Part shown: piece by piece, positions 38,718 through 48,468 of the stretch | How positions within the stretch are numbered: the first letter of the stretch is position 1 | How the letters are laid out: every line of letters begins with the position of its first letter | Assembly (NCBI RefSeq): GCF_900114645.1 | Contig: NZ_FOTR01000007.1 | Location: 1 to 64,000 of the forward strand | Source: Gracilibacillus orientalis | Lineage (GTDB): Bacteria; Bacillota; Bacilli; Bacillales; Amphibacillaceae | DNA: 64,000 nt | Direction: 5' to 3' | Made by a program: the position numbers and the translations under genes | The notes under the pieces: generated by a model | Told to the model about the DNA's origin: nothing | The model's input: only the letters and a program-made list of their open reading frames with translations | Database searches by the model: none

Positions 38718-39977
38718 TCATTTTTGAACTAATCTCTTTATGAATTCGACAAAGTGAAGTGAACCTGTGATCAATATCAAGTCATTTGGATTGCTGTTGT
38801 TACATAATAGATTATCCAGTGCTTGTTGAGCGTCTTCTAAATACATGACATGATCAGGTATTTCTTTATCAGTTAATGCTCTTGGATGATCAAATGTAGT
38901 CACCATAATCTCGTCAGTGAGTGTTGACAATTCCTTAATCATCCTGTTTATGTCTTTATCACGAAATGCACTAAATAAGACTTTGACGCTTCCCTCGATA
39001 TCTTCTTCCTTAATTGTTTCTACTAGCTTGCTAACACTTTGGACATTATGTGCACCATCAGCGATAATTCTAGGTTTTTCATTAATAATTTCCATACGAT
39101 TGGCTAGCTTTGCTCTAAACAATCCTTTTTTTATCGCTATGTCTTCTATATTAAATCCATTTTCATTCAATAAATCTAATGCTTGTATGGCTAATGATGC
39201 ATTCATAATTTGGTGAAGACCTTTCATGGACAGATCAATAGGATAACGCTTTGAACCATTATTCCAGAGAAAATGATTCACACCTACTATTTCTTCTGTC
39301 CAAAACTCCTGTCCATACAGATACAGAGGTGCACTTTGTTTAGTTCCTTCTTCTATTACTACTTCTATAGCTTCATCTTCTAATTCACCTGCTATAACTG
39401 GGACTTTTTCTTTGATAATTCCTGCTTTATGGGCTGCAATGGCTTTTATCGTATCACCTAAAAAGCTAGTATGGTCAAATGCAACAGTAGTAATAATCGT
39501 TAGGAGCGGCTCCACTCGATTGGTTACGTCCTCCCGGCCCCCCATACAGGTTTCGATCACAGCGATATCAATATTATCTTTGAGAAATAATAACGTTATA
39601 ATCATTAATATTTCATATTCCGAAGGGGCTTGATCATGTTGGTCCATTTCTTCAATAATTGGCAAAAGGTGATTAAGTATATCGACAAATTCCTGCAAAG
39701 TAATAGATTGATTGTTAATCGCTATATGATCCAAAATAGTGGGAAGTCCTGGTGACTGAAAAGTCCCTACACTGTATCCACTCTCTATTAATACTTCATT
39801 TAAATAGGTTAAAGTGGAGCCTTTACCATTTGTACCGGCAATATGAATAGTTGGTATCGATTTTTGTGGATGATTGACTTTTTCTAATAAATAATCTAAC
39901 CGTTCTAAACCAGGTTTTATTCCTAGCTTTCTTCTTGATCCAAAAAAACGTTCCAAATCATGAATAGAATCAATCAT
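38718..39977 (-). CDS. folC: Folylpolyglutamate synthase / dihydrofolate synthase
   Basis: Adds glutamate to folates (and probably dihydropteroate). 419 aa Mur-ligase type: P-loop AGTNGKGST at 47-55, TFQSPGLPTILD, the conserved ETCMGGREDVTN and DHTSFLGDTI, and C-terminal ADGAHNVQS. It lies between comC and valS as in B. subtilis, 233 bp after valS and separated from it by a terminator. Confidence 0.96.
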   Translation of the reverse strand: MIDSIHDLERFFGSRRKLGIKPGLERLDYLLEKVNHPQKSIPTIHIAGTNGKGSTLTYLNEVLIESGYSVGTFQSPGLPTILDHIAINNQSITLQEFVDILNHLLPIIEEMDQHDQAPSEYEILMIITLLFLKDNIDIAVIETCMGGREDVTNRVEPLLTIITTVAFDHTSFLGDTIKAIAAHKAGIIKEKVPVIAGELEDEAIEVVIEEGTKQSAPLYLYGQEFWTEEIVGVNHFLWNNGSKRYPIDLSMKGLHQIMNASLAIQALDLLNENGFNIEDIAIKKGLFRAKLANRMEIINEKPRIIADGAHNVQSVSKLVETIKEEDIEGSVKVLFSAFRDKDINRMIKELSTLTDEIMVTTFDHPRALTDKEIPDHVMYLEDAQQALDNLLCNNSNPNDLILITGSLHFVEFIKRLVQK

Positions 39978-40176
39978 AAAAACACATCCTTCTTCTTATT
40001 TAACAAAGTAGATACAAACAGCAAACTAATGAAAATTTGTCTTGGTATAACTTTCCACCCATTCTGATTAATGGTCAATGCTTGGATGAAAGGGAATGTT
40101 TTTACTCATCTCCAACAAAATGGGAGGATGAAACACAAAAGTTACTTCGTAGTTTATATTTTACGCTTGTTATTGT

Positions 40177-40203
40177 AAAAAAGAGACTGCCAGTGACAGC
40201 CTC
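40177..40203 (-). terminator. Terminator of valS
   Basis: On the minus strand the arms gaggctg and cagtctc form a short stem (one wobble pair) followed by six T. Confidence 0.75.
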
Positions 40204-40210
40204 CCTTTCT

Positions 40211-42859
40211 TTATTTCTGTAGCTCTTGAATACGCGCCTGTACCTTTTCGCGTTTTTCAATGTAATCTTTTTGCTTTTCTTTTTCAGCCTCTACTAGATG
40301 TGCAGGAGCTTTACTGACAAATCCTTCATTTGCTAATTTTTTGTCAACACGTTCTACTTCCTTAGTTAATTTGTCCAATTCCCCTTGAAGACGTGCTAAC
40401 TCTTTGTCAATATCAATTAGTCCTTCTAAAGGCAAGAAGATCTCTGCACCGGTCACAACAGCAGACATCGATTTGTCAGGAACAGTAACTTTGGTATCAA
40501 TCGTAAGTTCGCTCGGTTTACAGAAACGATCTAAATAAATGCGATTTGCTTCTAATTGTTTCTGTACCGCTTCATTATTTGCCTGAACTAAGATAGGAAT
40601 TTCCTTAGACATCGGTGTATCCACTTCTGCACGGATATTACGAACAGAGCGAATAATTGCTACAAGTTGTTTCATAACATCAGATGCTTCTTGATCCGAT
40701 AACGTATCATCTACAGTTGGCCATGCTGCACGTACAATGGATTCACCTTCGTGTGGCAACTGCTGCCAGATTTCTTCTGTAACAAATGGCATAAACGGAT
40801 GAAGCATGCGCATCGTATGATCTAACACATATGCCAAGATTGAGCGAGTTGTTAATTTTGCTTGCTCATCTTCCCCATAAAGCGGTAATTTCGCCATTTC
40901 AATATACCAGTCACAGAAGTCATCCCAAATAAAGTTATACAGGTAACGTCCTGCTTCACCAAAATCATATTTATCAACTTGTCGCGTCACTTGTTCAATC
41001 GTTTCGTTTAGTCTTGTCAAAATCCATTTATCTGCCACAGATTTTTTGCCAGATAAGTCCATTTCATCATATGTTAATCCATCCATGTTCATAAGAGCAA
41101 AACGGGATGCATTCCATATTTTATTGACAAAATTCCATGTCGATTCTACTTTTTCCCACTGGAAGCGTAAATCCTGACCAGGACTTGACCCCGTTGCCAA
41201 GAAATAACGTAACGAGTCTGCACCATACTTATCGATCACTTCCATTGGATCAACACCATTGCCAAGTGATTTACTCATTTTACGGCCTTCTGCATCACGC
41301 ACTAATCCATGAATTAAAACATCATTAAATGGACGCTCATCGTTAAATTCGACGGATTGGAAAATCATTCGTGATACCCAGAAAAAGATAATATCATAGC
41401 CTGTTACCAATACATTAGTCGGGAAGAAATGCTTAAACTCTTCGTCCTCTGTATTTGGCCAGTTGAGTGTAGAGAATGGCCATAATGCTGATGAAAACCA
41501 AGTGTCCAATACATCTTGATCTTGTTCCCAGTTTTCAATATCTGCTGGTTCCTCTTTACCAACATACATTTCACCTGTTTCTTTATGGTACCAGGCAGGA
41601 ATACGGTGTCCCCACCATAGTTGTCGGGAAATACACCAGTCACGGATATTTTCCATCCATCTAAGGTAAGTTTTTTCGAAACGCTCCGGTTCAAAATGCA
41701 CTTTTTCATCAGTTGCTTTTTGAATTTCAATAGCAGCATCCGCCAATGGCTGCATGTTTACAAACCATTGTGTGGATAAATATGGTTCTACAACGGCATT
41801 GCTTCGTTCAGAGTGACCTACTGAATGCATATGCTCTTCAATTTTGAAAAGGACACCTTGGTCTTGAAGGTCTTTCACAATTACTTTTCGGCATTCAAAG
41901 CGGTCCATCCCACGATATTTATCTGCATTCTCATTCATTGTACCGTCTTCGTTCATGACAAGTACACGTTCGAGGTTATGACGATTACCAATTTCAAAGT
42001 CGTTTGGATCATGCGCAGGCGTTATTTTAACAGCTCCTGAACCAAATTCCATGTCAACATAATCATCTGCCACGATGTCAATTTCACGGCCGACAATGGG
42101 GAGTTTCACTTTCTTACCAATCAAATTTTTATATCTCTCATCATCCGGGTGTACGGCTACCGCTGTATCCCCAAGCATTGTTTCTGGTCTTGTTGTTGCA
42201 ACTTCAATATGACCTGATCCGTCGGCTAATGGATATTTCATATGATAAAAATGACCTTGAACGTCTTTATAAATTACTTCGATGTCTGATAGGGCTGTTT
42301 TAGTTGCAGGGTCCCAGTTAATAATATACTCGCCACGATAAATAAGTCCCTTATTATACAATGTTACAAACACTTCTTTTACGGCATCTGATAAACCTTC
42401 ATCTAAAGTAAATCGTTCACGAGAATAGTCAAGACCAAGTCCTAATTTTGCCCATTGTTCACGAATGAAGCCTGCGTATTCTTCTTTCCAATCCCATGCT
42501 TTTTCGAGAAACTTCTCTCTGCCTAAATCATACCGTGACAGGTTTTCTTCACGTAATTTTGCTTCCACTTTCGCTTGGGTTGCAATACCTGCATGGTCCA
42601 TCCCTGGTAAGTAGAGAACATCATAGCCTTGCATTCGTTTGATTCTAGTAATGATGTCCTGAAGCGTTGTGTCCCATGCGTGGCCAATATGCAATTTACC
42701 AGTTACGTTCGGTGGTGGGATCACGATCGTAAAGGCTTCTTTGTCGTTGTTTCGTTCTGCTTCAAAGTATTTTCCTTCTACCCATTTGTTGTAACGACCT
42801 TTTTCAACAGCAGTAGGGTCATACTTTGGCGGTAAATTTACTTCGTGTTGTTCTGTCAT
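40211..42859 (-). CDS. valS: Valyl-tRNA synthetase
   Basis: Class I synthetase, 882 aa. ATP motif [15 protein letters not shown] (HIGH class) near 48-62, KMSKS in [14 protein letters not shown] near 527, an editing domain ([14 protein letters not shown]), and a C-terminal coiled-coil arm ([19 protein letters not shown]). ATG 42859 follows aaggagg. The long leader is a T-box with a valine specifier, so expression should rise when tRNA-Val is uncharged. Confidence 0.98.
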   Translation of the reverse strand: MTEQHEVNLPPKYDPTAVEKGRYNKWVEGKYFEAERNNDKEAFTIVIPPPNVTGKLHIGHAWDTTLQDIITRIKRMQGYDVLYLPGMDHAGIATQAKVEAKLREENLSRYDLGREKFLEKAWDWKEEYAGFIREQWAKLGLGLDYSRERFTLDEGLSDAVKEVFVTLYNKGLIYRGEYIINWDPATKTALSDIEVIYKDVQGHFYHMKYPLADGSGHIEVATTRPETMLGDTAVAVHPDDERYKNLIGKKVKLPIVGREIDIVADDYVDMEFGSGAVKITPAHDPNDFEIGNRHNLERVLVMNEDGTMNENADKYRGMDRFECRKVIVKDLQDQGVLFKIEEHMHSVGHSERSNAVVEPYLSTQWFVNMQPLADAAIEIQKATDEKVHFEPERFEKTYLRWMENIRDWCISRQLWWGHRIPAWYHKETGEMYVGKEEPADIENWEQDQDVLDTWFSSALWPFSTLNWPNTEDEEFKHFFPTNVLVTGYDIIFFWVSRMIFQSVEFNDERPFNDVLIHGLVRDAEGRKMSKSLGNGVDPMEVIDKYGADSLRYFLATGSSPGQDLRFQWEKVESTWNFVNKIWNASRFALMNMDGLTYDEMDLSGKKSVADKWILTRLNETIEQVTRQVDKYDFGEAGRYLYNFIWDDFCDWYIEMAKLPLYGEDEQAKLTTRSILAYVLDHTMRMLHPFMPFVTEEIWQQLPHEGESIVRAAWPTVDDTLSDQEASDVMKQLVAIIRSVRNIRAEVDTPMSKEIPILVQANNEAVQKQLEANRIYLDRFCKPSELTIDTKVTVPDKSMSAVVTGAEIFLPLEGLIDIDKELARLQGELDKLTKEVERVDKKLANEGFVSKAPAHLVEAEKEKQKDYIEKREKVQARIQELQK

Positions 42860-42976
42860 TATTTTTCCTCCTTATATTTAATTTGCTATACTTTAAGAAA
42901 AATTGCTAAGAAGAAGGAAATCCACGAGAAGTTACTTCGCGGCTTTTTTGTGCACAAAGTCAAACTCCTTCTATAC

Positions 42977-43245
42977 AAAAAATCCTTTCCGGCCTTGTGT
43001 AATAAAGGACGAAAAGGATTGGGTTTCCGCGGTGCCACCTTAATTTATAAGTAATGCTACTTATACGCTTAGCAGAAGATAACGGATTTCACCGGCTTTT
43101 ACCTACTTGTTATGTTCAGTAAAGCTGCATCAGAGGCTACCTTCCTTCACCTTCTTTCGAGAAAACCTTTCAGCCTAGGGGTTTTCCTCTCTAGCGAACA
43201 GTGTGAAGTACTCCTCCTCATCATCGCATCTGACTAGTTTATGAT
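42977..43245 (-). promoter_or_regulatory. T-box riboswitch of valS (GUA specifier)
   Basis: On the minus strand: a long Stem I from about 43245 with the AGTA bulge and the paired cttcac / gtgaag; a specifier-loop codon GTA (43138-43140) just before gcctc; the antiterminator T-box aaggtggcaccgcgg (43028-43042); and a terminator aatcctttt...gaaaggatt with T run (42977-43020). GTA is a valine codon, matching the downstream gene. Confidence 0.93.
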
Positions 43246-43293
43246 TCATTATATGCTATTTTATCCAAAAAGAATCAAAGAAGTCAAGTTTAA

Positions 43294-44073
43294 TTATAAT
43301 TTGAGTTGTGCATGATTATTAAAAAACGTTTTATAGCCAAAATACAAGAATAAGATAACAGATATCGAAACACTGCCAGTAATTCCAAGCATAATCGCAA
43401 TTTGATATTTAATTGCATCCATTGGTCCTGCTCCAGATAAAATAACACCAGTCATCATACCCGGTAAGAAGACTATCCCCATTCCTACCATACTGTTGAT
43501 TGTTGGTAAGATTGCTGAATCAAAGGCATGATTAACAATACCTTGTGATGCTTTTTTCGGTGGCGCCCCTAACATCAATGCTGCCTCCACTTCTTTCTTT
43601 CGTGAAGTGAAGCCTTCAATTAAAGAACTAACTCCAAGTGTAATACCAGTCATCGAGTTTCCAATTAACATGCCGGCAATCGGTATAAAATAGCGAGGAT
43701 CATACCAAGGTGAAAATCGAACAACAATAAAATCAAAGTAGAGAAAAGCAAATAATGTTCCTGACACCATCGAAAACGCAATAATTTTCTTTAAATCTCT
43801 ACTTAATGATTGCTTTGTACGTTTATAAATATTATAGACCGCAAATATCTCCATAATAATGATGACGATAACCGAATAAATCATTTTTTCATTTTCAAAA
43901 ATAAACATAAGGACATATCCGACTAAAACGAGTTGTATCGTCATCCTTAGTGTGGCAATAATTATCTCTTTCTCTCGCGGAATTTTGCGCCAGCGAACGA
44001 TCGCTAATAAAATGACAATAAAAATATAAGCGGTAACGAGTTGCCATAAAGTCATTTCAAGCATCTCATTCAT
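43294..44073 (-). CDS. fetB: FetB-like ABC transporter permease (UPF0014)
   Basis: 259 aa with seven hydrophobic segments and UPF0014 signatures (ATLRMTIQLVLVGYVL, IPIAGMLIGNSMTGITLGVS, FLPGMMTGVILSGAGP). In E. coli FetAB exports iron and helps under oxidative stress; other members are linked to metal tolerance. It overlaps the ATPase gene by 4 bp. The pair sits between valS and ndh and is not part of the B. subtilis order here. Confidence 0.9.
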   Translation of the reverse strand: MNEMLEMTLWQLVTAYIFIVILLAIVRWRKIPREKEIIIATLRMTIQLVLVGYVLMFIFENEKMIYSVIVIIIMEIFAVYNIYKRTKQSLSRDLKKIIAFSMVSGTLFAFLYFDFIVVRFSPWYDPRYFIPIAGMLIGNSMTGITLGVSSLIEGFTSRKKEVEAALMLGAPPKKASQGIVNHAFDSAILPTINSMVGMGIVFLPGMMTGVILSGAGPMDAIKYQIAIMLGITGSVSISVILFLYFGYKTFFNNHAQLKL

Positions 44074-44708
44074 GAAAGAGTCCCCTCTTTCATTAGAATG
44101 TCGGTCATATAAATAATTTCATCACTATATTTTTCCGCAATTCCTTTTGAATGTGTAACCATTATGGCCGTTTTACCCGCGTTACGGACTTTCTTTGTAA
44201 ATAAGTCCATAATTACTGTTTCAGTATTCTCATCGAGAGCTGAAGTAGGTTCGTCCATTAAATATACTTCAGCATCCATCAGCAGCACACGTCCAAACGC
44301 TAACCTTTGTTGCTCACCACCAGATAATTTATCAGCCTCTTCATCTAAATCTTTTGCTAAATGTAACTCTTTTAATAACTCTGTCAGCACCTGATTTGCT
44401 ACAACTTCTTTAGCTGCAAATTGCAACCCTATTAAAAGATTATCACGAACCGTCCCCTCAAAAACAATGGGATCCTGTCCAAGCATTACCACTTCTCTTC
44501 TTAATTGAATAGGGTCTAAGTCTGCAATGGATTCATCTTTATATGTGATTTTCCCTTGGTCTGGTGTAAGCATACTGTTAAACATTTTTAATAATGTAGA
44601 CTTACCGCTCCCGCTTTCACCAAATAAGCAGTATATTTTACCTGATTCTATTTCTAATTTTCTCACGTTTATTATATCTTTAAAAACCAATTGATTGATC
44701 GAAAACAT
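44070..44708 (-). CDS. fetA: FetA-like ABC transporter ATPase
   Basis: 212-aa single-domain ABC ATPase: Walker A GESGSGKST, Q-loop LGQDPIVFEG, signature LSGGEQQR, Walker B VYLMDEPTSALD and H-loop VTHSKG. ATG 44708 has the site ggaggg; a longer frame to 44759 does not. Its stop overlaps fetB, which supplies the membrane part. Confidence 0.9.
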   Translation of the reverse strand: MFSINQLVFKDIINVRKLEIESGKIYCLFGESGSGKSTLLKMFNSMLTPDQGKITYKDESIADLDPIQLRREVVMLGQDPIVFEGTVRDNLLIGLQFAAKEVVANQVLTELLKELHLAKDLDEEADKLSGGEQQRLAFGRVLLMDAEVYLMDEPTSALDENTETVIMDLFTKKVRNAGKTAIMVTHSKGIAEKYSDEIIYMTDILMKEGTLS

Positions 44709-44764
44709 CGTGTTCCCTCCAAATATTTGGCTGTTATTTGTTATGTCTACAAATAACAATTAGT

Positions 44765-44797
44765 ATAAAAAGAGCAGACACAACGTTGTATCTGCCC
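44765..44797 (-). terminator. Terminator downstream of the 32-aa membrane peptide gene
   Basis: A stem of about 12 bp (with two G-U pairs on the minus strand) between gggcagatacaa and ttgtgtctgctc is followed by five T. Confidence 0.75.
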
Positions 44798-44804
44798 TCC
44801 TTCT

Positions 44805-44903
44805 TTAGCGAAAGTCTCGCTTATCTTCCATTTTCCTAGAAACACATACATAAGCAATGGTCGCAACTACTGTTAATAATGTGTAAAATAATGTATTCTT
44901 CAT
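44805..44903 (-). CDS. Small single-pass membrane protein (32 aa)
   Basis: A frame of 32 codons starting MKNTLFYTLLTVVATIAYVC, with one membrane helix, and ending in a charged tail (SRKMEDKRDFR). It is preceded by a strong gaggagg ribosome site 7 nt before ATG and followed by its own terminator. It lies 27 bp after ndh, so it is probably transcribed with it. No family recognised. The translation signals make it a likely real gene. Confidence 0.6.
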   Translation of the reverse strand: MKNTLFYTLLTVVATIAYVCVSRKMEDKRDFR

Positions 44904-44930
44904 ACGACTTCCTCCTCTTTTATAGTTCTA

Positions 44931-46145
44931 TTAAAATGGACGGAATTTACCCTTTTTCAATACGAGTGTTGGTCCACCTAATAAGAACAGATAGCGGTCA
45001 TCAATCACATTTTTCATCACCTTTGCCTGCATACCATACAATTTACTTCCATCAAATACAGTACCCATTGCATCACTTCCACCTAACGATGCTACTGTTC
45101 CTTTATCATCGAACTTAAACTCCTGTAATGTACCACCATAAATCATCGTTTTAATATTATGTGCACAAACATCCGCTTCCTGAATGGCAATTTGTGCAGT
45201 CGGTGGGTATGGTTTACCCGTTTCGTTATTCATCACCCATGCACAATCACCTAAAATAAAGACCTCATCATGATCCGGAGCTGACAATGTTGCATCCACA
45301 TTGACTTTACCCTTTGTTAATTCAAAACCAGATTCTCCAACAATGCGATTAGCTTGTACACCACCAGTCCAAACAATGGTACTTGCCTTAATTTCTTCTT
45401 CCTCTTCACCAACTATAACAGAATCTGCTTTCACTTCTTTAATCATGGTACCAAGCTTAAATTCAATACCTCGATATTCCAGCGATTCTTTTGCATAGCT
45501 TAATAATTCTTCATCAAATCCTGGTAAAATCGATGGCATTGCTTCGACATCAATAATCTTCACGTCTTGACGTGGTATATCATATTTTTTACATAGCAGT
45601 GGAATTCGTTCTGCTAATTCACCCAAAAATTCAATACCGGTGAAACCAGCACCACCTACGACAATCGTTAGCATACTTGGATCAGGATTTTTTTCATTAC
45701 GATAACGAGCAAACTGATATTCAATGTGATCTCGAATCATACGACTCGTATCAACACTTTGAATTGAAAAAGCATGCTCTTCCATACCAGGAATACCGAA
45801 TGTAGCTTTTTCAAAACCTAAACCAATAACTAAATAATCGTAATTTATTTCTCCACTTTCTAATTGAATTGTTTTGCTTTCTTTATTAATTTTCACAACT
45901 GTATCATGCACAAAATTTACCCGGCGAGTATTAATGACATCTGAAATCATGATTCGAGAGCGATTTACATCAATTGTTCCTGCAGCCACTTCATGTAACC
46001 ATGTTGTTTGATAATGATAATTGTGTTTGTTGACTAAGGTAATGTCGGCTTCTTCTGGCGCAAATTGCTGAGTTAATCGTTTTGCTGTCATCATTCCTGC
46101 ATAGCCAGCACCAAGCACAACTATTTTAGGTTTGTTTCCTATCAT
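44931..46145 (-). CDS. ndh: Type II NADH dehydrogenase
   Basis: Non-proton-pumping NADH:menaquinone oxidoreductase. 404 aa: FAD-binding IVVLGAGYAGMMTAKRL, the NDH-2 motif NKHNYHYQTTWLHEVAAGT, NADH-binding VVGGAGFTGIEFLGEL, FILGDCAWV, and a hydrophobic C-terminus (DDRYLFLLGGPTLVLKKGKF) that would anchor it to the membrane. The long separate gap upstream suggests its own promoter. Confidence 0.93.
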   Translation of the reverse strand: MIGNKPKIVVLGAGYAGMMTAKRLTQQFAPEEADITLVNKHNYHYQTTWLHEVAAGTIDVNRSRIMISDVINTRRVNFVHDTVVKINKESKTIQLESGEINYDYLVIGLGFEKATFGIPGMEEHAFSIQSVDTSRMIRDHIEYQFARYRNEKNPDPSMLTIVVGGAGFTGIEFLGELAERIPLLCKKYDIPRQDVKIIDVEAMPSILPGFDEELLSYAKESLEYRGIEFKLGTMIKEVKADSVIVGEEEEEIKASTIVWTGGVQANRIVGESGFELTKGKVNVDATLSAPDHDEVFILGDCAWVMNNETGKPYPPTAQIAIQEADVCAHNIKTMIYGGTLQEFKFDDKGTVASLGGSDAMGTVFDGSKLYGMQAKVMKNVIDDRYLFLLGGPTLVLKKGKFRPF

Positions 46146-46446
46146 CTAATCCTTCCCTTCTTGTTATAGATCCATAATAAACTACGATAGTTTACACTTT
46201 TTCAACGATTTGTATGTATCATATCGATCGCAGTCAGTATATCAAAATTGCATTTTTTCGTCTAATAAACTATACCCCATTCCAAAAAGAATATTACATT
46301 TGCATTTAAACTTTCAGAAATAAAATTTGTGAAAGGAACCAAACAAAGCGCAAACTCCCGTATAAATACATAGCTGCAGGAAGTATGCTGTTTTTTTGAA
46401 TATTGGCTAGTAGCATTTACCTATATATTTTCTACCTTCAAAATAA
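46146..46446. other. Intergenic region between ndh and the SinI-like gene
   Basis: About 300 bp, AT-rich. A single ttgtgaa half-site near 46326 resembles half of a Rex operator, but the matching half is missing. No gene or other structure is supported. Confidence 0.4.
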
Positions 46447-46471
46447 AAAACCCTATATTTGCTAGGGTTTT
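46447..46471 (-). terminator. Terminator of the SinI-like gene
   Basis: The stem aaaacccta / tagggtttt (46447-46455 with 46463-46471) directly follows the stop codon, with a T run on the minus strand. Confidence 0.82.
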
Positions 46472-46475
46472 ATGA

Positions 46476-46610
46476 TTAGTTGAGTTGTACATTGGACTTG
46501 TATTTACTCTGATTTAGGAATTCTCGTATTTCTTCTACTGTGTAACCATCCGCTTTTGCTTTTGCCATCAAGTAAATCCATTCACAATCCACGTTTGTTT
46601 TTGTTAGCAT
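46476..46610 (-). CDS. SinI-family antirepressor-like small protein
   Basis: 44 aa. Residues 8-34 (DCEWIYLMAKAKADGYTVEE then IREFLNQ) match the SinI dimerisation domain, whose B. subtilis form reads DQEWVELMVEAKEANISPEE then IRKYL. SinI proteins bind SinR-type repressors and free biofilm genes. There is no DNA-binding domain, so an antirepressor role is inferred. The ribosome site ggagggg is 11 nt before ATG. A cyclic-di-GMP-I-like riboswitch lies 40 nt upstream and a terminator just downstream, so it is a one-gene unit. No sinR is in the window. Confidence 0.78.
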   Translation of the reverse strand: MLTKTNVDCEWIYLMAKAKADGYTVEEIREFLNQSKYKSNVQLN

Positions 46611-46630
46611 AAAAACATATTCCCCTCCTA

Positions 46631-46730
46631 AAATACACTACTGTATTTCAGGTAGCTCAGCCATCCGAAATCCTATGCATTTTACGGATCTGTAACTTTG
46701 CGTCCCTACTTCTCAATAGGTTTGCCTTTT
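46631..46730 (-). promoter_or_regulatory. Cyclic-di-GMP-I (GEMM-I) riboswitch upstream of SinI-like gene
   Basis: On the minus strand: ggcaaacc, then a stem cctatt / agtagg closed by the GNRA tetraloop gaga, then the hallmark gggacgcaaag, then a second stem with atccg / cggat, ending ggctgagctacc. This order fits the GEMM-I aptamer, whose two stems dock through a tetraloop and receptor. Between the aptamer end (46650) and the ribosome site (46622-46629) is a 7-bp hairpin, aaataca / tgtattt (46631-46648), a candidate expression platform. Confidence 0.8.
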
Positions 46731-47195
46731 TCTGATCATATATATCCCAAAATGGTAATAAATACATTTTTGTGTACTTAGTTATGATAATAATCATGCC
46801 TTTACAATCTAAGCATTATAACTGGATTACATACTACTGCTGTATCAACTACCTTCCCTTGATAGATATATTAACCCATTACTTTTTAATTCAATATAAT
46901 TCTGACAAGTATACTATCATTAAAGGTATCACCCCCTTTTTTTAAAAGTAAATACTTTAGCTAAATCCATAACACCTATTATCTTGTATATATTCGATAA
47001 ATGTCGATGATATTCCTGCATAATAATTTTAATTTTAAGAAAATAGAACTAGGTAATCCCGCTGATATATTTAATTTTAATAGTTGGAACTTTTCAAACT
47101 GCTCAATTAAAATTGTTAAATTGGGTACAATTCCATTTTTGCTGCATAAACTACAATATATAATGATTTATCTTATCATGAATGAGGTGATTTTT
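46731..47195. other. Intergenic region upstream of riboswitch and of small membrane gene
   Basis: About 460 bp of very AT-rich DNA between divergent units. It must hold promoters for both; a minus-strand tataat near 46815 and tatgat near 46735 are candidate -10 elements without good -35 partners. Nothing else supported. Confidence 0.4.
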
Positions 47196-47384
47196 TTGTC
47201 CCGTTATTATCGCTACCGTCTACCACCTTGGGCACGAGAATGGATATTTGTTTGTGAACGGTGCACGCTTCCAATCGTGATTTTTCAAGGTATACGAACA
47301 TTATTTATACCAACGACTTTCGATGTATTATTGTTAGGAATCTTAATTGGTATTCTTATTGCTTTTCAATTGGAATGGATATAA
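47196..47384 (+). CDS. Small two-helix membrane protein, unknown function
   Basis: 62 aa beginning SRYYRYRLPPWAREWIFVCE after the initiator, then two hydrophobic segments (TLPIVIFQGIRTLFIP and FDVLLLGILIGILIAFQLEW). The TTG at 47196 lies 7 nt after gaggtg; the open frame upstream to 47001 is AT-rich and has no site. Family not recognised. It converges on ysxE with only 4 bp between stops. Confidence 0.6.
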   Translation: MSRYYRYRLPPWAREWIFVCERCTLPIVIFQGIRTLFIPTTFDVLLLGILIGILIAFQLEWI

Positions 47385-47388
47385 TTAT

Positions 47389-48405
47389 CTAATATGCGTC
47401 TTCAAATTGCTCTGACTTTAAAGTTTTATAAATAAATTCTTGTAACTGAAACCCAAATAATAATCTACGGTATTCCTGTTCAATCTTGATGGAGCTATTT
47501 ACAGTATTTTTATTTCGTGATGATTGCATACTTGAAGATACTTCTTGTATCCATTTAGATGGTGAAAGCAATTGTAAAGCTAATAATGCTTTTTCATAGT
47601 CTGATAAATCAATATAACGACAATAGATTGAAAAAGAATCTATGACTTTTCCAATATCACAGTCATGAAATTGAAATAAATATTGATAATAAGCTGCTAA
47701 ATCATAGGTTGGAGAAGTCATAAAGGCATCTTCCCAATTTAAAAAATACGTGTTTGTTTGTGTGACCACATAATGGGAAGGTCGTATATTTCCGTGACAT
47801 AAGGTATATTTCATCTTTTCCGTTTCATCCATTACATCTAAGTAAATTTCTTGCCATCTTTCTAGTTGATTGAATGTGTGTTCTATATCGCGATAATACA
47901 TGCAAACTTGTAGCTCATATGGGGACATAAAACGCTTTGCTTCAAAATAACGAACGTACTTTAGCATTTGATCCCGATAGGTAGATAATTCTTGCTGAAA
48001 TTGTTGCTCTATAGTAGTTTTATTTTGTTTCATTGGTGCAATCTGATGATAATCCATAGTGGCAGCATGGAGACGACCGACAGCATGTATGGCTGTTGCA
48101 TACTCATCAATTGGTTGGTCCGTATAATCTTGTTCCACCCAGGGCATCAGATAATAAATATGTTCTTGGTCCTGTACAAAAAGTTGATTATTTTCAGCAT
48201 AATAAAGGGGAACAAAACCAAGTATCTGTTTTTGTTGTATAAATTGTTGGATCGCTTGCCACCTTCCTAAATCATCAGGATATAATCTTGATCTTTTTAA
48301 TGCATATTGTTGAGAGTTTGCTTTTATTTTAAATACTCTTTCTGTCACTTGCTCGATTTCCTCCGGTTGTAATTGATATGCTTCTATTATATTTGACCAT
48401 TCCAT
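47389..48405 (-). CDS. ysxE: YsxE, CotS-family spore coat kinase-like protein
   Basis: 338 aa, aminoglycoside-phosphotransferase/CotS fold. Visible: nucleotide lysine in YALKRSRLYP (Lys38), the catalytic loop LCHGNIRPSHYVV and the metal-site strand YFLNWEDAF. The last usually reads D/N-F/W-D/E in the family, here with Asn at the first place, so catalysis is uncertain. ATG 48405 follows aggagga; the frame extends to 48456. It is 63 bp after spoVID, the partner gene in B. subtilis. Confidence 0.87.
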   Translation of the reverse strand: MEWSNIIEAYQLQPEEIEQVTERVFKIKANSQQYALKRSRLYPDDLGRWQAIQQFIQQKQILGFVPLYYAENNQLFVQDQEHIYYLMPWVEQDYTDQPIDEYATAIHAVGRLHAATMDYHQIAPMKQNKTTIEQQFQQELSTYRDQMLKYVRYFEAKRFMSPYELQVCMYYRDIEHTFNQLERWQEIYLDVMDETEKMKYTLCHGNIRPSHYVVTQTNTYFLNWEDAFMTSPTYDLAAYYQYLFQFHDCDIGKVIDSFSIYCRYIDLSDYEKALLALQLLSPSKWIQEVSSSMQSSRNKNTVNSSIKIEQEYRRLLFGFQLQEFIYKTLKSEQFEDAY

Positions 48406-48468
48406 TTGTTTTCCTCCTTTCAAATCTGAAACAAAAAATCCCTTGACCGATACCAAGGGATTAAAACT

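Noticed and set aside
46320-46345. Possible Rex operator upstream of ndh
   Set aside because: Only one ttgtgaa half is present; the expected ttcacaa half is absent.
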